Below, one piece after another: positions 55,847 through 64,000 of a stretch of 64,000 nt of DNA (position 1 is its first letter; every line of letters begins with the position of its first letter). The notes below the pieces were generated by a model. It ran no database searches and was not told where the DNA came from. It worked only from the letters and a program-made list of their open reading frames with translations. The position numbers and the translations under genes were made by a program. The stretch spans positions 1,674,001 through 1,738,000 of the forward strand of contig NZ_JQFJ01000002.1 in NCBI RefSeq assembly GCF_000763945.1, written 5' to 3'. This stretch comes from Sphingopyxis sp. MWB1 (lineage in GTDB: Bacteria; Pseudomonadota; Alphaproteobacteria; Sphingomonadales; Sphingomonadaceae).

Positions 55847-56473
55847 CCCGTCGGTCCCGCCATGGACGGGATCGACCGCGCGTTCGGGGTGCGGCATCAT
55901 GCCGAGCACATTGCCTGCGCCGTTGAGCACGCCCGCAATGTCGCGCGCCGCGCCATTAACCGGCGTGGCATAGCGAAAAGCGACGCGGCCCTCGCCTTCC
56001 AGCCGGTCGAGCGTCTCCGCGTCGGCAAAATAATTGCCATCATGGTGCGCGACCGGAATGTCGATCATTTCTCCCGCCTGATAGGCGGCGGTGAAGAGCG
56101 ACTGGCTGTTTTCGACCGTGAGGCGCACGGTGCGGCACACAAAGTTGAGCCCTGCATTGCGCATCAGCGCGCCGGGAAGCAGCCCCGCCTCGGTCAATAC
56201 CTGAAAGCCATTGCAGATGCCCAGCACGGGAACGCCCCGCGCCGCCGCCTCGACCACTGCGGCCAAAATCGGCGACCGCGCCGCCATGGCGCCCGAACGC
56301 AGATAATCGCCATAGGAAAAGCCGCCGGGAAGCGCGATAAAGTCGGTGCCCTCTGGCAGCGCGGTTTCACGGTGCCAGACCATCGCGGGCGCGCGCCCGG
56401 TCACGCGTTCGAGCGCGACCGCCATGTCGCGATCGCAATTGGATCCGGGAAAAACGATAACGGCGGTCTTCAT
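55808..56473 (-). CDS. purQ: Phosphoribosylformylglycinamidine synthase, glutaminase subunit
   Basis: Supplies ammonia from glutamine to PurL in purine biosynthesis, as part of the PurLQS complex. The 221 residues are of class I glutamine amidotransferase type: [11 protein letters not shown] at the N-terminus, [11 protein letters not shown], nucleophile Cys in [21 protein letters not shown], and the His-x-Glu pair in [12 protein letters not shown]. purS lies 20 bp upstream on the same strand; purL is not in the window. Confidence 0.97.
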   Translation of the reverse strand: MKTAVIVFPGSNCDRDMAVALERVTGRAPAMVWHRETALPEGTDFIALPGGFSYGDYLRSGAMAARSPILAAVVEAAARGVPVLGICNGFQVLTEAGLLPGALMRNAGLNFVCRTVRLTVENSQSLFTAAYQAGEMIDIPVAHHDGNYFADAETLDRLEGEGRVAFRYATPVNGAARDIAGVLNGAGNVLGMMPHPERAVDPVHGGTDGLRLFEAALGALA

Positions 56474-56493
56474 GCGCCTTCTCCTTCACCCCT

Positions 56494-56724
56494 TCAGGGG
56501 CGCTCGATCCGATAATTTTCGATCACCGTGTTGGCGAGCAGCTTGGTGCACATCGCATCAAGATCGGCGTCCGACACATCGTCCGCCACATCCAGTTCGA
56601 TGAAACGCCCCGCGCGCACATCCGAAACCCCGGCAAAGCCCAACCCTTCCAGTGCATGATGGATCGCCTTGCCCTGCGGGTCGAGAACCCCCGGCTTGAG
56701 CGTCACATAGACATTGACTTTCAT
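56494..56724 (-). CDS. purS: Phosphoribosylformylglycinamidine synthase subunit PurS
   Basis: 76-residue structural subunit that bridges PurQ and small-type PurL in the FGAM synthase complex. The sequence MKVNVYVTLKPGVLDPQGKA, then VSDVRAGRFIELDV, and the terminal LLANTVIENYRIE are characteristic. It forms an operon with purQ. Confidence 0.96.
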   Translation of the reverse strand: MKVNVYVTLKPGVLDPQGKAIHHALEGLGFAGVSDVRAGRFIELDVADDVSDADLDAMCTKLLANTVIENYRIERP

Positions 56725-56827
56725 GGGCGGCGACCTTTGCGAAAATGGCGGGAAATATGGGCGCGCCTATGCCCGCGAATCACGCGGCGGGCAAGAGGGC
56801 GCGTGGCCGAAAATCGCCCTTTTGGAA

Positions 56828-56869
56828 TTGCGAGCCAGTCGCAACTTTCTTGTTGCGAGTCCGTCGCAC
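56828..56869. promoter_or_regulatory. Two tandem Fur-like operators upstream of bfd
   Basis: TTGCGA-GCCAG-TCGCAA (56828-56844) is a perfect dyad, and TTGCGA-GTCCG-TCGCAC (56853-56869) repeats it 25 bp later with one change. TTGCGA-N5-TCGCAA resembles alphaproteobacterial iron-regulator boxes and lies 36 bp before bfd. The identity of the regulator is inferred. Confidence 0.6.
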
Positions 56870-56905
56870 TAGCTCTAGAGAGGAGTTGTTGAGAAGGATT
56901 CGCAC

Positions 56906-57079
56906 ATGGTCGTCTGTGTCTGCAACGCAATAAGAGAACGGGAATTGCGCGACGTGGCGCGCAATGGCCAATTGCGGTGTGCAAAGGCGGCTTATGCGCA
57001 AATGGGTCGCAAACCCAAATGCGGACAGTGCCTGCCTTTCGCTCGCAATATCATCAAAGACGCCGCTGCAACGGCCTGA
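56906..57079 (+). CDS. bfd: Bacterioferritin-associated ferredoxin
   Basis: A 57-residue [2Fe-2S] protein that reduces the bacterioferritin core so stored iron can be released. Cysteines are placed as in Bfd: VVCVCN near the N-terminus and KCGQC after GRKPK. AAGGA lies seven bases before the ATG. It is directly upstream of bfr, with two iron-regulator-like sites in the promoter, so it is probably induced when iron is scarce. Confidence 0.93.
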   Translation: MVVCVCNAIRERELRDVARNGQLRCAKAAYAQMGRKPKCGQCLPFARNIIKDAAATA

Positions 57080-57178
57080 TTTTTCGCGGAATTCCGCCAT
57101 TTTTACCCTTGGCCTGATGGGGCGAAGGCGGGTATAATGCGCCCATTATCCCCAGCTTTCAAACAGACAGGACAGGCC

Positions 57179-57661
57179 ATGAAAGGCGACGCAAAGGTTA
57201 TCGATTTTCTGAACGAGGCGCTCAAGAACGAGCTGACCGCGATCAACCAATATTGGCTCCATTACCGGATGCTCGACAATTGGGGGGTCGCGCGGCTCGC
57301 CAAATTTGAGCGCGAGGAATCGATCGACGAGATGAAACATGCCGATCAGCTTGCCGATCGCATTCTCTTTCTGGGCGGGCTCCCCAACTTCCAGTTGCTG
57401 GGGCGTCTGCGCGTCGGCGAAACGGTCGAAGAGATATTGAAGGCCGATCTCGCGCTGGAAGAAGAAGCGATCCCCTTGCTCAAGGACGCCATTGCGCACT
57501 GCGAAAGCGTACGCGACTATGTGAGCCGCGACCTGTTCGCCGCCATATTGGAAAGCGAAGAGCATCATGTCGACGAGCTGGAAAAGCAGTTCGACATGAT
57601 CGAGCGCATGGGCATGGAAAATTATGTCCAGCTCCAGTCCAAGCCCGCGAACGCGGATTAA
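57179..57661 (+). CDS. bfr: Bacterioferritin
   Basis: Heme-containing 24-mer iron store, 160 residues. The ATG at 57179 has AGGACAGG upstream; the frame opens 14 codons earlier without support. Ferroxidase residues fit the family: Glu18 (KNELTAINQY), Glu51 and His54 (IDEMKHAD), Glu in KADLALEEEAIPL, and Glu/His in LESEEHHVDELEKQ. Met52, the heme ligand, is present. It is paired with bfd upstream and followed by a terminator hairpin. Confidence 0.97.
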   Translation: MKGDAKVIDFLNEALKNELTAINQYWLHYRMLDNWGVARLAKFEREESIDEMKHADQLADRILFLGGLPNFQLLGRLRVGETVEEILKADLALEEEAIPLLKDAIAHCESVRDYVSRDLFAAILESEEHHVDELEKQFDMIERMGMENYVQLQSKPANAD

Positions 57662-57703
57662 GCCGCCACAGGCGCTTTTTCCGTTATATATCCTGATTTT
57701 ATG

Positions 57704-57730
57704 GAGGCGCTTTCGGGCGCCTCATTTTTT
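57704..57730 (+). terminator. Rho-independent terminator after bfr
   Basis: GAGGCGC, loop TTTCGG, GCGCCTC, then A and six T residues. It lies 43 bp past the bfr stop. Confidence 0.85.
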
Positions 57731-57738
57731 GCTTGTAT

Positions 57739-57761
57739 TTGCGAGTAATTATCAATAGCAA
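57739..57761. promoter_or_regulatory. Fur-box-like site
   Basis: TTGCGAGTAATTATCAAT followed by AGCAA resembles the TTGCGAGTAATTCTCAAT-type Fur boxes found before iron-uptake genes in many proteobacteria. It is 107 bp before the following gene and just after the bfr terminator. Confidence 0.55.
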
Positions 57762-57867
57762 GATTGGGCAGTCCCCTCCTGCCGGTCGCGGCCCTGGTGC
57801 AGCGACCGGCATCTTTTTCGAATATCGAACGGGATGCACAGCATGATCGACAAAGGAAGAGGGCGGG

Positions 57868-58311
57868 ATGGACAGCAGAAACCTCATGACGAAACTGACG
57901 GCGCAGCCGATGATCGGCGAATTGCCCGTCGAGGCGGCCCAATCGGTCCTTGCCTTGCGCTATGCGATATTATGCCGCCGCTGCGGCCATGACCCCCTGC
58001 CCGAACTGGAACGCCGCTGGGGCCATATATTGGCCGCTCGCCGCTTTCGCCTGGTGGTCGAGGCCATCGCCCAGATCTGGCCCGATCCTTTTGCGGTGGC
58101 GCCGCCCTGTTGCCGCCGGGTCAGCTTCGACGAGGCATTGCTCGCCACAACAGTGACCGCCACCGCGCGCGGCGACCGCGCCGATTTCGACTATCACACC
58201 GCCGAAATGCTGGACGGCGATGCCCGCGACCTTCTCTATGGCGCGCTCACCGCTTTTTTGCGGGCGCGGCAGGCGGCAAGCGCAGGCCCCGCGACACCGC
58301 AGCGCGATTAG
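57868..58311 (+). CDS. Hypothetical cysteine-containing protein, possibly iron-regulated
   Basis: 147 residues with no signal peptide or membrane segment. It has a CRRC pair (about residues 36-39) and a PPCCRRVSFDEALLA block near residue 80, so four cysteines in two pairs, which could bind a metal. The remainder is helical and Arg/Ala-rich. The ATG follows GGAAGAGGGCGGG. A Fur-box-like site lies upstream and bfd/bfr are adjacent, so a role in iron handling is a reasonable guess. I do not recognise a named family. Confidence 0.7.
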   Translation: MDSRNLMTKLTAQPMIGELPVEAAQSVLALRYAILCRRCGHDPLPELERRWGHILAARRFRLVVEAIAQIWPDPFAVAPPCCRRVSFDEALLATTVTATARGDRADFDYHTAEMLDGDARDLLYGALTAFLRARQAASAGPATPQRD

Positions 58312-58321
58312 GCCCCCGCCC

Positions 58322-58717
58322 CTATCCCCCGAGAAACGGCGCCACCACTTCGGCGGTGACCCGCATCGGGCGCCCGCTTGCCTTGTCGAGCAAGGCCCAG
58401 ATGGTGCGGGCGCGCACATGCACGCGCCCGTCATCGCCGGTAAATTCCATGAAGCGTTCGAATTTCGCTCCCTGCGGCGCCTCGGCCACCCAGGTGCGCG
58501 CCGTCACGCTTTCGCCGGGGCCGAGCGCGCGCAGATAGTCAATCTCGTGCCGCACCACGACCCAGATATAGGCATCCTTGTGGCTCTGCGGCGCCGCCGC
58601 GTCCCAATGGGCGGTTGCGACCCGCTGGATCCACTGCACCCACACGGCATTGTTGACATGGCCCAGTTCGTCGATGCTGTCGGGGGTCGCGGTGAGTTGA
58701 AGTGTATATTCTTTCAT
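58322..58717 (-). CDS. Acyl-CoA thioesterase, hotdog fold (4HBT family)
   Basis: 131 residues. The hotdog signature is DELGHVNNAVWVQWIQRVATAHW, with the catalytic Asp or neighbouring residues in the DxxGHVNN motif of YbgC/4-hydroxybenzoyl-CoA thioesterases, then VVRHEIDYLRALGPGESVTARTWV. It hydrolyses a fatty or aromatic acyl-CoA; the chain preference cannot be seen. Its start lies 13 bp downstream of the ilvA stop on the same strand, so they may be co-transcribed. Confidence 0.9.
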   Translation of the reverse strand: MKEYTLQLTATPDSIDELGHVNNAVWVQWIQRVATAHWDAAAPQSHKDAYIWVVVRHEIDYLRALGPGESVTARTWVAEAPQGAKFERFMEFTGDDGRVHVRARTIWALLDKASGRPMRVTAEVVAPFLGG

Positions 58718-58730
58718 CCCGCGTGCGCGC

Positions 58731-59984
58731 CTATGCGAGTTCGACCGTCGTCACCATATAGCCCGCATCGCGCAAGGCGACGACCAGACTATCGAGATGC
58801 TCCCTGTCGCGCGCCTCGCACTCAATGTCGGTGATCAGCCCCTTGGCCGGCAAGGTGGTGAAAATGCGCTGGTGATAAATTTCGATGATATTGACCTGTT
58901 TCTCGTCAAACAGCTTCATCACCTTGAACAGCGCACCGGGTCGATCCTGCAGGCGAATACGCAGCCGCGCGATTCGCCCCGACCGCGCCAGATCGCGCAG
59001 CAGCACATTGGCGAGCAGGCGCGTGTCGATATTGCCGCCGGTCAGGACAAGGCCGACTTTGCGCCCCTGAAACTCGTCGCCATGCGCGAGCAGCGCGGCG
59101 AGCCCAGCAGCGCCCGCGCCTTCGACCACGGTTTTCTCGATCTGGAGCAACAGGCTGACCGCGCGTTCCAGATGACGTTCGGCGACGAGGACGATATCGT
59201 CGTTGAGCGAGGCGACCAGCTTGCGCGTATAGGCGCCCGGCTCTTTCACCGCGATGCCTTCGGCCAGCGTATCGCCTTCGCACGCCATATCGACGCCGTT
59301 AAGTTCGGCATACATGGAAGGGTAAAGCTCCGCCTGCACCCCGACGAGGCGAATATCATTCTTGATCCCGCGCGCTGCCGTGCCCATGCCAGCAAGCAGC
59401 CCGCCACCGCCGATCGGCACGATCAGCGTGTCGAGCTCGGGCACATCCTCCAGCATTTCGAGCGCCACCGTCCCCTGCCCCGCCGCGACATGCGGATGGT
59501 CAAAGGGGTGGACAAAGGTCATGCCGCGCTCGGCCTCCAGCTCGCGCGCATGGGCATAGGCATCGTCGAACTTCTCGCCATGCAGCACGATCTGCGCGCC
59601 ATGGCTGGCGGTTTGCGACACCTTCACCTGCGGCGTCGTGCTCGGCATGACGATGGTGACGGGTATGCCAAGCCTTTTGCCATGATAGGCCAGCCCCTGG
59701 GCATGGTTGCCCGCCGACGCCGCGATCACGCCGCGCGCGCGCGCTTCGGCATCGAGAAGCAGCAAGGCGTTCAGCGCCCCGCGCTCCTTATAGGCGGCGG
59801 TGAACTGCAGATTCTCAAACTTCAGCCAGACTTCAGCGCCGACCATGTCCGACAAGGTTTGCGATTTCAGCGTCGGGGTCCGCACGACCGCGCCCATAAT
59901 TCGCTCCGCCGCCGCGCGCACATCGTCAAGGGCGATTGCCGGAAGATCGGCAGCGGGCGGGATAGAGAGCGATTGTTCGGTCAT
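58731..59984 (-). CDS. ilvA: Threonine ammonia-lyase (threonine dehydratase)
   Basis: PLP enzyme deaminating threonine to 2-oxobutyrate, the entry to isoleucine synthesis. The 417 residues comprise a catalytic domain with the Schiff-base Lys in LQFTAAYKERGALNAL, AASAGNHAQGLAYHG, the glycine-rich phosphate loop PIGGGGLLAGMG, and a single C-terminal ACT domain (RIRLQDRPGALFKVMKLF). This is the short TdcB-like type with one ACT domain rather than the long double-domain IlvA, so the gene symbol denotes function. Confidence 0.92.
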   Translation of the reverse strand: MTEQSLSIPPAADLPAIALDDVRAAAERIMGAVVRTPTLKSQTLSDMVGAEVWLKFENLQFTAAYKERGALNALLLLDAEARARGVIAASAGNHAQGLAYHGKRLGIPVTIVMPSTTPQVKVSQTASHGAQIVLHGEKFDDAYAHARELEAERGMTFVHPFDHPHVAAGQGTVALEMLEDVPELDTLIVPIGGGGLLAGMGTAARGIKNDIRLVGVQAELYPSMYAELNGVDMACEGDTLAEGIAVKEPGAYTRKLVASLNDDIVLVAERHLERAVSLLLQIEKTVVEGAGAAGLAALLAHGDEFQGRKVGLVLTGGNIDTRLLANVLLRDLARSGRIARLRIRLQDRPGALFKVMKLFDEKQVNIIEIYHQRIFTTLPAKGLITDIECEARDREHLDSLVVALRDAGYMVTTVELA

Positions 59985-60123
59985 AGCGCGCTGGCCCTAA
60001 CGGCAAGCCGCGCCAAGGGAAAGTTTTTTACGGTCCCCTTGCCCCTCCAGCCGATCGCGTCAGGCAACAGCAAGGCGCGCGCGATGCGCTGGCGCCCCAT
60101 CAAAACAATGCTATGGACGCGGC

Positions 60124-61002
60124 ATGAGCGACAAGAAATTACGTATCGCATTCATCGGCACCGGCGTGATGGGCGGACCGATGGCCGGACATCTCGCAAA
60201 GGCGGGCCATGATGTCATCGTCTATAATCGCACCAGAGCCAAAGCCGAGGATTGGGCGCAGCGCCACGGCGGATCCGCCGCCGCGACCCCGGCCGAAGCG
60301 GCCGCGGGCGCCGACGCCGTTTTAAGCTGCGTCGGCAATGACGATGATCTGGCGCAGGTGACCTTGGGCCGCGACGGCGCCTTCAACGCCATGCGCCGCG
60401 GCGCGTTGTTCATCGACCATACCACCGTATCGGCGCGCATCGCGCGGCAATTGTCGGTCGAGGCCGAAACATTGGGCCTGCTGTGCGTCGATGCCCCCGT
60501 ATCGGGCGGCGAATCGGGCGCGCAGGCGGGCAGCCTGTCGATCATGTGCGGCGCGAGCGACGCCGCCTTTGCCGCTGCCGAGCCGGTGATGCGCGCCTAT
60601 GCGGGCCGCATCGTCCATATCGGCGGCCCCGGCGCGGGACAGACGACCAAGATGGTCAACCAGATCGCCATTGCCGGGGTGGTACAGGGCCTGTCCGAAG
60701 CGCTGCGCTTTGCCCAGGCCTCGGACCTCGATACCGACAAGGTCTTCGAGGCCGTATCGGGCGGCGCCGCGGCCAGCTGGCAGATGCTCAACCGCTGGGA
60801 AACCATGGCGAAAGGCGAATTTGACTTCGGTTTTGCCATCGACTGGATGCGCAAGGATCTGGGCCTCGCGCTTGAGGAAGCGCGCGCCAATGGCGCGACC
60901 CTGCCTGTCGCGGCGCTGGTCGATCAATTTTACGCCGATGTGCAAAAGGCGGGCGGCGGGCGCAAGGATACGAGCGCGCTTGTTACGAGGCTGCCGCAAT
61001 GA
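60124..61002 (+). CDS. NAD(P)-dependent oxidoreductase, 3-hydroxyisobutyrate dehydrogenase family
   Basis: 292 residues of the beta-hydroxyacid dehydrogenase family. The Rossmann motif FIGTGVMGGPMAGHLAKAGHDV is at residues 9-30, the substrate motif DAPVSGGESGAQAGSLSIMCG is in the middle, and the catalytic Lys is in GAGQTTKMVNQIAIAG. The substrate could be 3-hydroxyisobutyrate, tartronate semialdehyde or a similar small hydroxyacid; nothing nearby decides it. It overlaps the amidohydrolase gene by ATGA. Confidence 0.92.
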   Translation: MSDKKLRIAFIGTGVMGGPMAGHLAKAGHDVIVYNRTRAKAEDWAQRHGGSAAATPAEAAAGADAVLSCVGNDDDLAQVTLGRDGAFNAMRRGALFIDHTTVSARIARQLSVEAETLGLLCVDAPVSGGESGAQAGSLSIMCGASDAAFAAAEPVMRAYAGRIVHIGGPGAGQTTKMVNQIAIAGVVQGLSEALRFAQASDLDTDKVFEAVSGGAAASWQMLNRWETMAKGEFDFGFAIDWMRKDLGLALEEARANGATLPVAALVDQFYADVQKAGGGRKDTSALVTRLPQ

Positions 61003-62657
61003 GGGGCTGGCTCGCGCTCGCCGCGCTTCTTTTCACATCGCCCGCCCATGCCGATACGCTGATCGACAATGTCAACGGGCTGACGCTCGACAAATCGGGC
61101 AAGCTCGTCCGTTTCACCGGCCTCGTCATCGACCGCGAGGGCAAGGTGAAGCAATTGCTCGATCGCAAGGACAAAAGGCCCGAACGCCCCGATTTCAAGG
61201 AAGATGGCAAGGGCCGCACGCTGATCCCCGGCCTGATCGACGCACATGGCCATGTCATGGGGCTGGGCTTTCAGCTCATGCTGCTCGACCTCAGCGAGAC
61301 GCAAAGCCTGGCCGAAGCGCAGGCGATGATCCGCGACTATGCTGCCAAAAATCCGGAAATGCCGTGGATCATCGGGCGCGGCTGGAATCAGGAGAAATGG
61401 GGGCTGGGCCGTTTTCCCACCGCGGCCGATCTCGATGCCGTGGTCGCAGGCCGCCCGGTCTGGCTCGAACGGATCGACGGTCATGCCGGATGGGCGAACA
61501 GCGCTGCGATGGCCGCGGCGGGCGTAACCGCCGCCAGCAAGTCGCCCGAAGGCGGGCGCATCGAAATGCAGGGCGGCAAGCCAAGCGGCGTGTTCATCGA
61601 CGCCGCAGCGCGGCTGGTCGATCAGGCCAAGCCCAAACCGCTCGCGCGCGACCTCGACCGCGCCTTTCTCCTCGCCCAGCAAAAGCTGATCGAACAGGGG
61701 ATCACCGCCATCGCCGACATGGGCACGACGATCGAGGAATGGCAGGCTTATCGCCGCGCGGGCGACAAGCGCCAGCTGGCCGTGCGTATCCTCTCCTATG
61801 CCGGGGACATCGACAATATGGCGCTGATCGGCGGGCCGGGGCCGACGCCCTGGCTTTATGACGACAGGCTGCGGATGGTTGGCGTCAAACTCTATCTCGA
61901 CGGCGCGCTGGGATCGCGCGGCGCGTGGCTGAAGGCGCCCTATGCCGATGCAGCGGGCGAAAAGGGGCTGGCGCTGCTCACCCCGGCGCAGCTTCGCAAC
62001 AAGATGGTGCGTGCGGCGATGGATGATTTTCAGGTCGCGATCCACGCCATCGGCGATGCCGCCAATGGCGAAGCGCTCGACGCCATCGCCGATCTTGAAG
62101 CCGACCTGCCGGGCAAAAGGCGCTGGCGCATCGAACATGCGCAGGTCATCGACCCCGCCGATATTCCGCGCTTTGCCAAGCTGAATGTAATCGCCTCGAT
62201 GCAGCCGGTGCATCAGGCATCGGATTGGCGCATGGCAGAGGCGCGGCTCGGTCCTGACCGGCTCGCAGGCGCCTATGCGTGGCGCAGCCTTGAAAATGCA
62301 GGCGTCCGGCTTGCCTTTGGGTCGGATGTTCCGGTCGAAAGCGCCGATCCCTTTGCCGGGCTGGCGACCGCCATCTCGCGGACCGACGCTGCGGGCGAGC
62401 CCGTGGGCGGATGGCGCGCGGGCGAAGCGGTCAGCCGCGAAGCCGCCCTCGACGGCTTCACCCGCACCGCCGCCTTTGCCGGTTTTGCCGAGGACCGACT
62501 CGGCACGCTGGAACCGGGCAAGCGCGCCGATTTCGTGATAGTGGATAGCGACCCGATGCTCGCCAGCCCCGAAGAGCTGCGCCGCATGGTCCCGCTCGAA
62601 ACATGGATCGGCGGCTATCGCTATTACAAGCGCGGCAAGGAGGGCGCGGATGAGTGA
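60999..62657 (+). CDS. Secreted amidohydrolase family protein (YtcJ-like)
   Basis: 552 residues with a signal peptide (MRGWLALAALLFTSPAHA). The metal-binding HxH lies in IPGLIDAHGHVMGLG, followed by WIIGRGWNQEKWG, AIHAIGDAANGEALDAI, RIEHAQVIDPADIPRF and AFGSDVPVESADPF with the metal Asp. This is the amidohydrolase-3 (YtcJ) pattern, zinc or other divalent metal, substrate unknown. It overlaps the genes on both sides, so the three are one operon. Confidence 0.92.
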   Translation: MRGWLALAALLFTSPAHADTLIDNVNGLTLDKSGKLVRFTGLVIDREGKVKQLLDRKDKRPERPDFKEDGKGRTLIPGLIDAHGHVMGLGFQLMLLDLSETQSLAEAQAMIRDYAAKNPEMPWIIGRGWNQEKWGLGRFPTAADLDAVVAGRPVWLERIDGHAGWANSAAMAAAGVTAASKSPEGGRIEMQGGKPSGVFIDAAARLVDQAKPKPLARDLDRAFLLAQQKLIEQGITAIADMGTTIEEWQAYRRAGDKRQLAVRILSYAGDIDNMALIGGPGPTPWLYDDRLRMVGVKLYLDGALGSRGAWLKAPYADAAGEKGLALLTPAQLRNKMVRAAMDDFQVAIHAIGDAANGEALDAIADLEADLPGKRRWRIEHAQVIDPADIPRFAKLNVIASMQPVHQASDWRMAEARLGPDRLAGAYAWRSLENAGVRLAFGSDVPVESADPFAGLATAISRTDAAGEPVGGWRAGEAVSREAALDGFTRTAAFAGFAEDRLGTLEPGKRADFVIVDSDPMLASPEELRRMVPLETWIGGYRYYKRGKEGADE

Positions 62658-63933
62658 TAAGGCCCCCTCGCGCCGTGCGCTGATCGCGGGACTGGCGGCT
62701 CTGCCGGTTGCGGCCAGCGCGGCCATCACCGCACCCGCCAGCGCCAGGGACAGCGAACGCCGCTCCAAAAAGCGCAAGGCGCCGCGCCCAAAGGTTCAGC
62801 ATGTCGATGTCGCGGTGATCGGCGCCGGGGTGTTCGGCGCCTGGACCGCCTGGCATCTGGTGCGCGCGGGCAAGTCGGTGCGCCTGTTCGACGCCTATGG
62901 CGCTGGCCATGCGCGCGCGTCCTCGGGCGGGGAAAGCCGGGTGTTCCGCATGGGCTATGGCGCCGACACCCTTTATTCAGAGATGGCGCGCGAATCGCTC
63001 CCCTTTTGGAAGGCCCTGTCAGACAGTGCGAGCGCACCGATTTTTCACCAGACCGGCGTGCTGTGGTTCGCGCCCGAGGGCGGCGCGCACAGCGCCGCCT
63101 CGCGCGCCTGGCTTCACGCCAACAAGATCCCGCATCAGGCGGGCGATGTCCGCTGGCTGCAACAGGCCTATCGCCAGATCCAATTTTATCAGGGCGAGGC
63201 CGGCCTGCTCGAAAGCGAGGCCGGTGCGCTGATCGCGGCGCGCGGAGTGCAGGAAGTCATCGCCGATGCCGGAATAGAGGTGGAGCGCGTCGTCATGCCC
63301 GCGCCCCTTCTTTCCAAACGCACGCGGCGCCACAGCCTGCCCGATGGCGGCACTGCCGACCATCTCGTCTATGCCTGCGGTCCTTGGCTCGCCGAATTAT
63401 TCCCGCAGCAACTCATGCACAAAATCGTCGCGACGCGGCAGGAAGTCTATCATTTCGGCGCGCCGCAGGGCGACACGCGCTTTGCCCCGCCCGAACTGCC
63501 TGCCTGGGCCGATTTCAACAATGGCCGCATCATCTATGGCCTGCCCGACCTCGAAGGCGCAGGCTTCAAAATCGCTTTTGACAGCCACGGCCCGGTGATC
63601 GACCCCGACACGATGGAGCGCGACCTCACCCCGGCGGGGATAGCGGCGGCGCGCGCCTATGTCGCACGGCGTTTTCCCGGCCTCGCCAATGCCCCGCTGA
63701 TCGGCGGGCGCGTCTGCCAATATGAAAATAGCTCCAGCGGCGATTATCTGATCGATCGCCTGCCGGGCGAGGAACGCGTTTGGCTCGTCGGTGGCGGATC
63801 GGGCCATGGTTTCAAGAACGGTCCCGCCGTTGGCAAGCGCGTCGCGGCACATATCGCAAATGCCAGCCTCGCCATCGAACCGCGCTTCAGCTTCGCCAGC
63901 AAGGGCACAGTCGCAGCGCGGGCGGTGTTTTAG
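62650..63933 (+). CDS. FAD-dependent oxidoreductase (DAO, sarcosine oxidase-like), Tat-type leader
   Basis: 427 residues, overlapping the amidohydrolase gene by eight bases. The N-terminus SRRALIAGLAALPVAASAAITAPASA looks like a twin-arginine or Sec leader with an RR pair. The FAD motif VDVAVIGAGVFGAWTAWHLVRAGKSVRLFD begins near residue 55, and GHARASSGGESRVFRMGYG is the sarcosine-oxidase-like substrate-side block. GGGSGHGFKNGPAVG closes the flavin site. Monomeric sarcosine/N-methyl amino acid oxidases are the nearest types; with the amidohydrolase it may degrade an N-acyl or N-methyl amino compound in the periplasm. Confidence 0.9.
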   Translation: MSDKAPSRRALIAGLAALPVAASAAITAPASARDSERRSKKRKAPRPKVQHVDVAVIGAGVFGAWTAWHLVRAGKSVRLFDAYGAGHARASSGGESRVFRMGYGADTLYSEMARESLPFWKALSDSASAPIFHQTGVLWFAPEGGAHSAASRAWLHANKIPHQAGDVRWLQQAYRQIQFYQGEAGLLESEAGALIAARGVQEVIADAGIEVERVVMPAPLLSKRTRRHSLPDGGTADHLVYACGPWLAELFPQQLMHKIVATRQEVYHFGAPQGDTRFAPPELPAWADFNNGRIIYGLPDLEGAGFKIAFDSHGPVIDPDTMERDLTPAGIAAARAYVARRFPGLANAPLIGGRVCQYENSSSGDYLIDRLPGEERVWLVGGGSGHGFKNGPAVGKRVAAHIANASLAIEPRFSFASKGTVAARAVF

Positions 63934-64000
63934 TCTCGCATCATTGCGAGGAGCGAAGCGACGAAGCAATCTCCAGCCATCGGCCCCGCGCAACATTGAG
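63934..64000. repeat. Dispersed alphaproteobacterial intergenic repeat (partial)
   Basis: CTCGCA-TCAT-TGCGAG palindrome followed by GAGCGAAGCGACGAAGCAAT, a sequence I recognise as a widely dispersed intergenic repeat in Alphaproteobacteria. It begins just after the FAD oxidoreductase stop and runs to the window edge. Confidence 0.7.

Overview
The window looks like high-GC chromosomal DNA of an alphaproteobacterium of the order Sphingomonadales, most like Sphingopyxis or Sphingomonas. The evidence is the zwf-edd-eda Entner-Doudoroff block, a TonB receptor beside glycoside hydrolases and MFS transporters, an imuA-imuB-dnaE2 mutasome with a GTTC-N7-GTTC LexA box, short palindromic intergenic repeats, and a very large beta-strand-repeat autotransporter. 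The genus is inferred, not proven.

Layout. 0-12.7 kb is core metabolism: a class I fumarase cut by the window edge, a small secreted protein, two alpha/beta hydrolases, eda, edd and zwf (minus), glpD (plus), then the peroxide pair ahpF/ahpC and a TetR regulator (minus). 12.8-18.6 kb is a complete RND efflux operon (adaptor, pump, outer-membrane factor) divergent from the TetR gene, with a palindromic operator candidate between them. 18.8-20.8 kb is a coupled pair, a JmjC/cupin-like protein and a FemAB-like acyltransferase.

21.1-37.7 kb is the most unusual part. It holds a sulfotransferase gene, a 14.6-kb gene for a 4853-residue autotransporter with nested repeats, and a divergent AraC-family regulator. 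38.1-43.75 kb is the SOS mutagenesis operon, followed by a gene-poor stretch with an IS5-type transposase remnant. 44.2-54.4 kb is a beta-glucan/cellulose utilisation locus: FucP-type transporter, a second MFS transporter, TonB receptor, GH3 beta-glucosidase, a divergent LacI regulator with tandem operators, and a GH6 cellulase.

A tRNA-Arg(UCU) lies at 54.5 kb. 54.7-64 kb returns to housekeeping: a queuosine-precursor-type transporter, purS/purQ, bfd and bfr with Fur-like sites, a hotdog thioesterase, threonine dehydratase, and a three-gene overlapping operon (3-hydroxyisobutyrate dehydrogenase family, amidohydrolase, FAD oxidoreductase).

The modules from 21 to 54.5 kb appear to be bordered by related short direct repeats at 20.88, 38.05 and 54.5 kb. 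The last of these is the 3' flank of tRNA-Arg. This suggests accretion of accessory DNA at that tRNA, but no integrase is visible and the repeats are degenerate.
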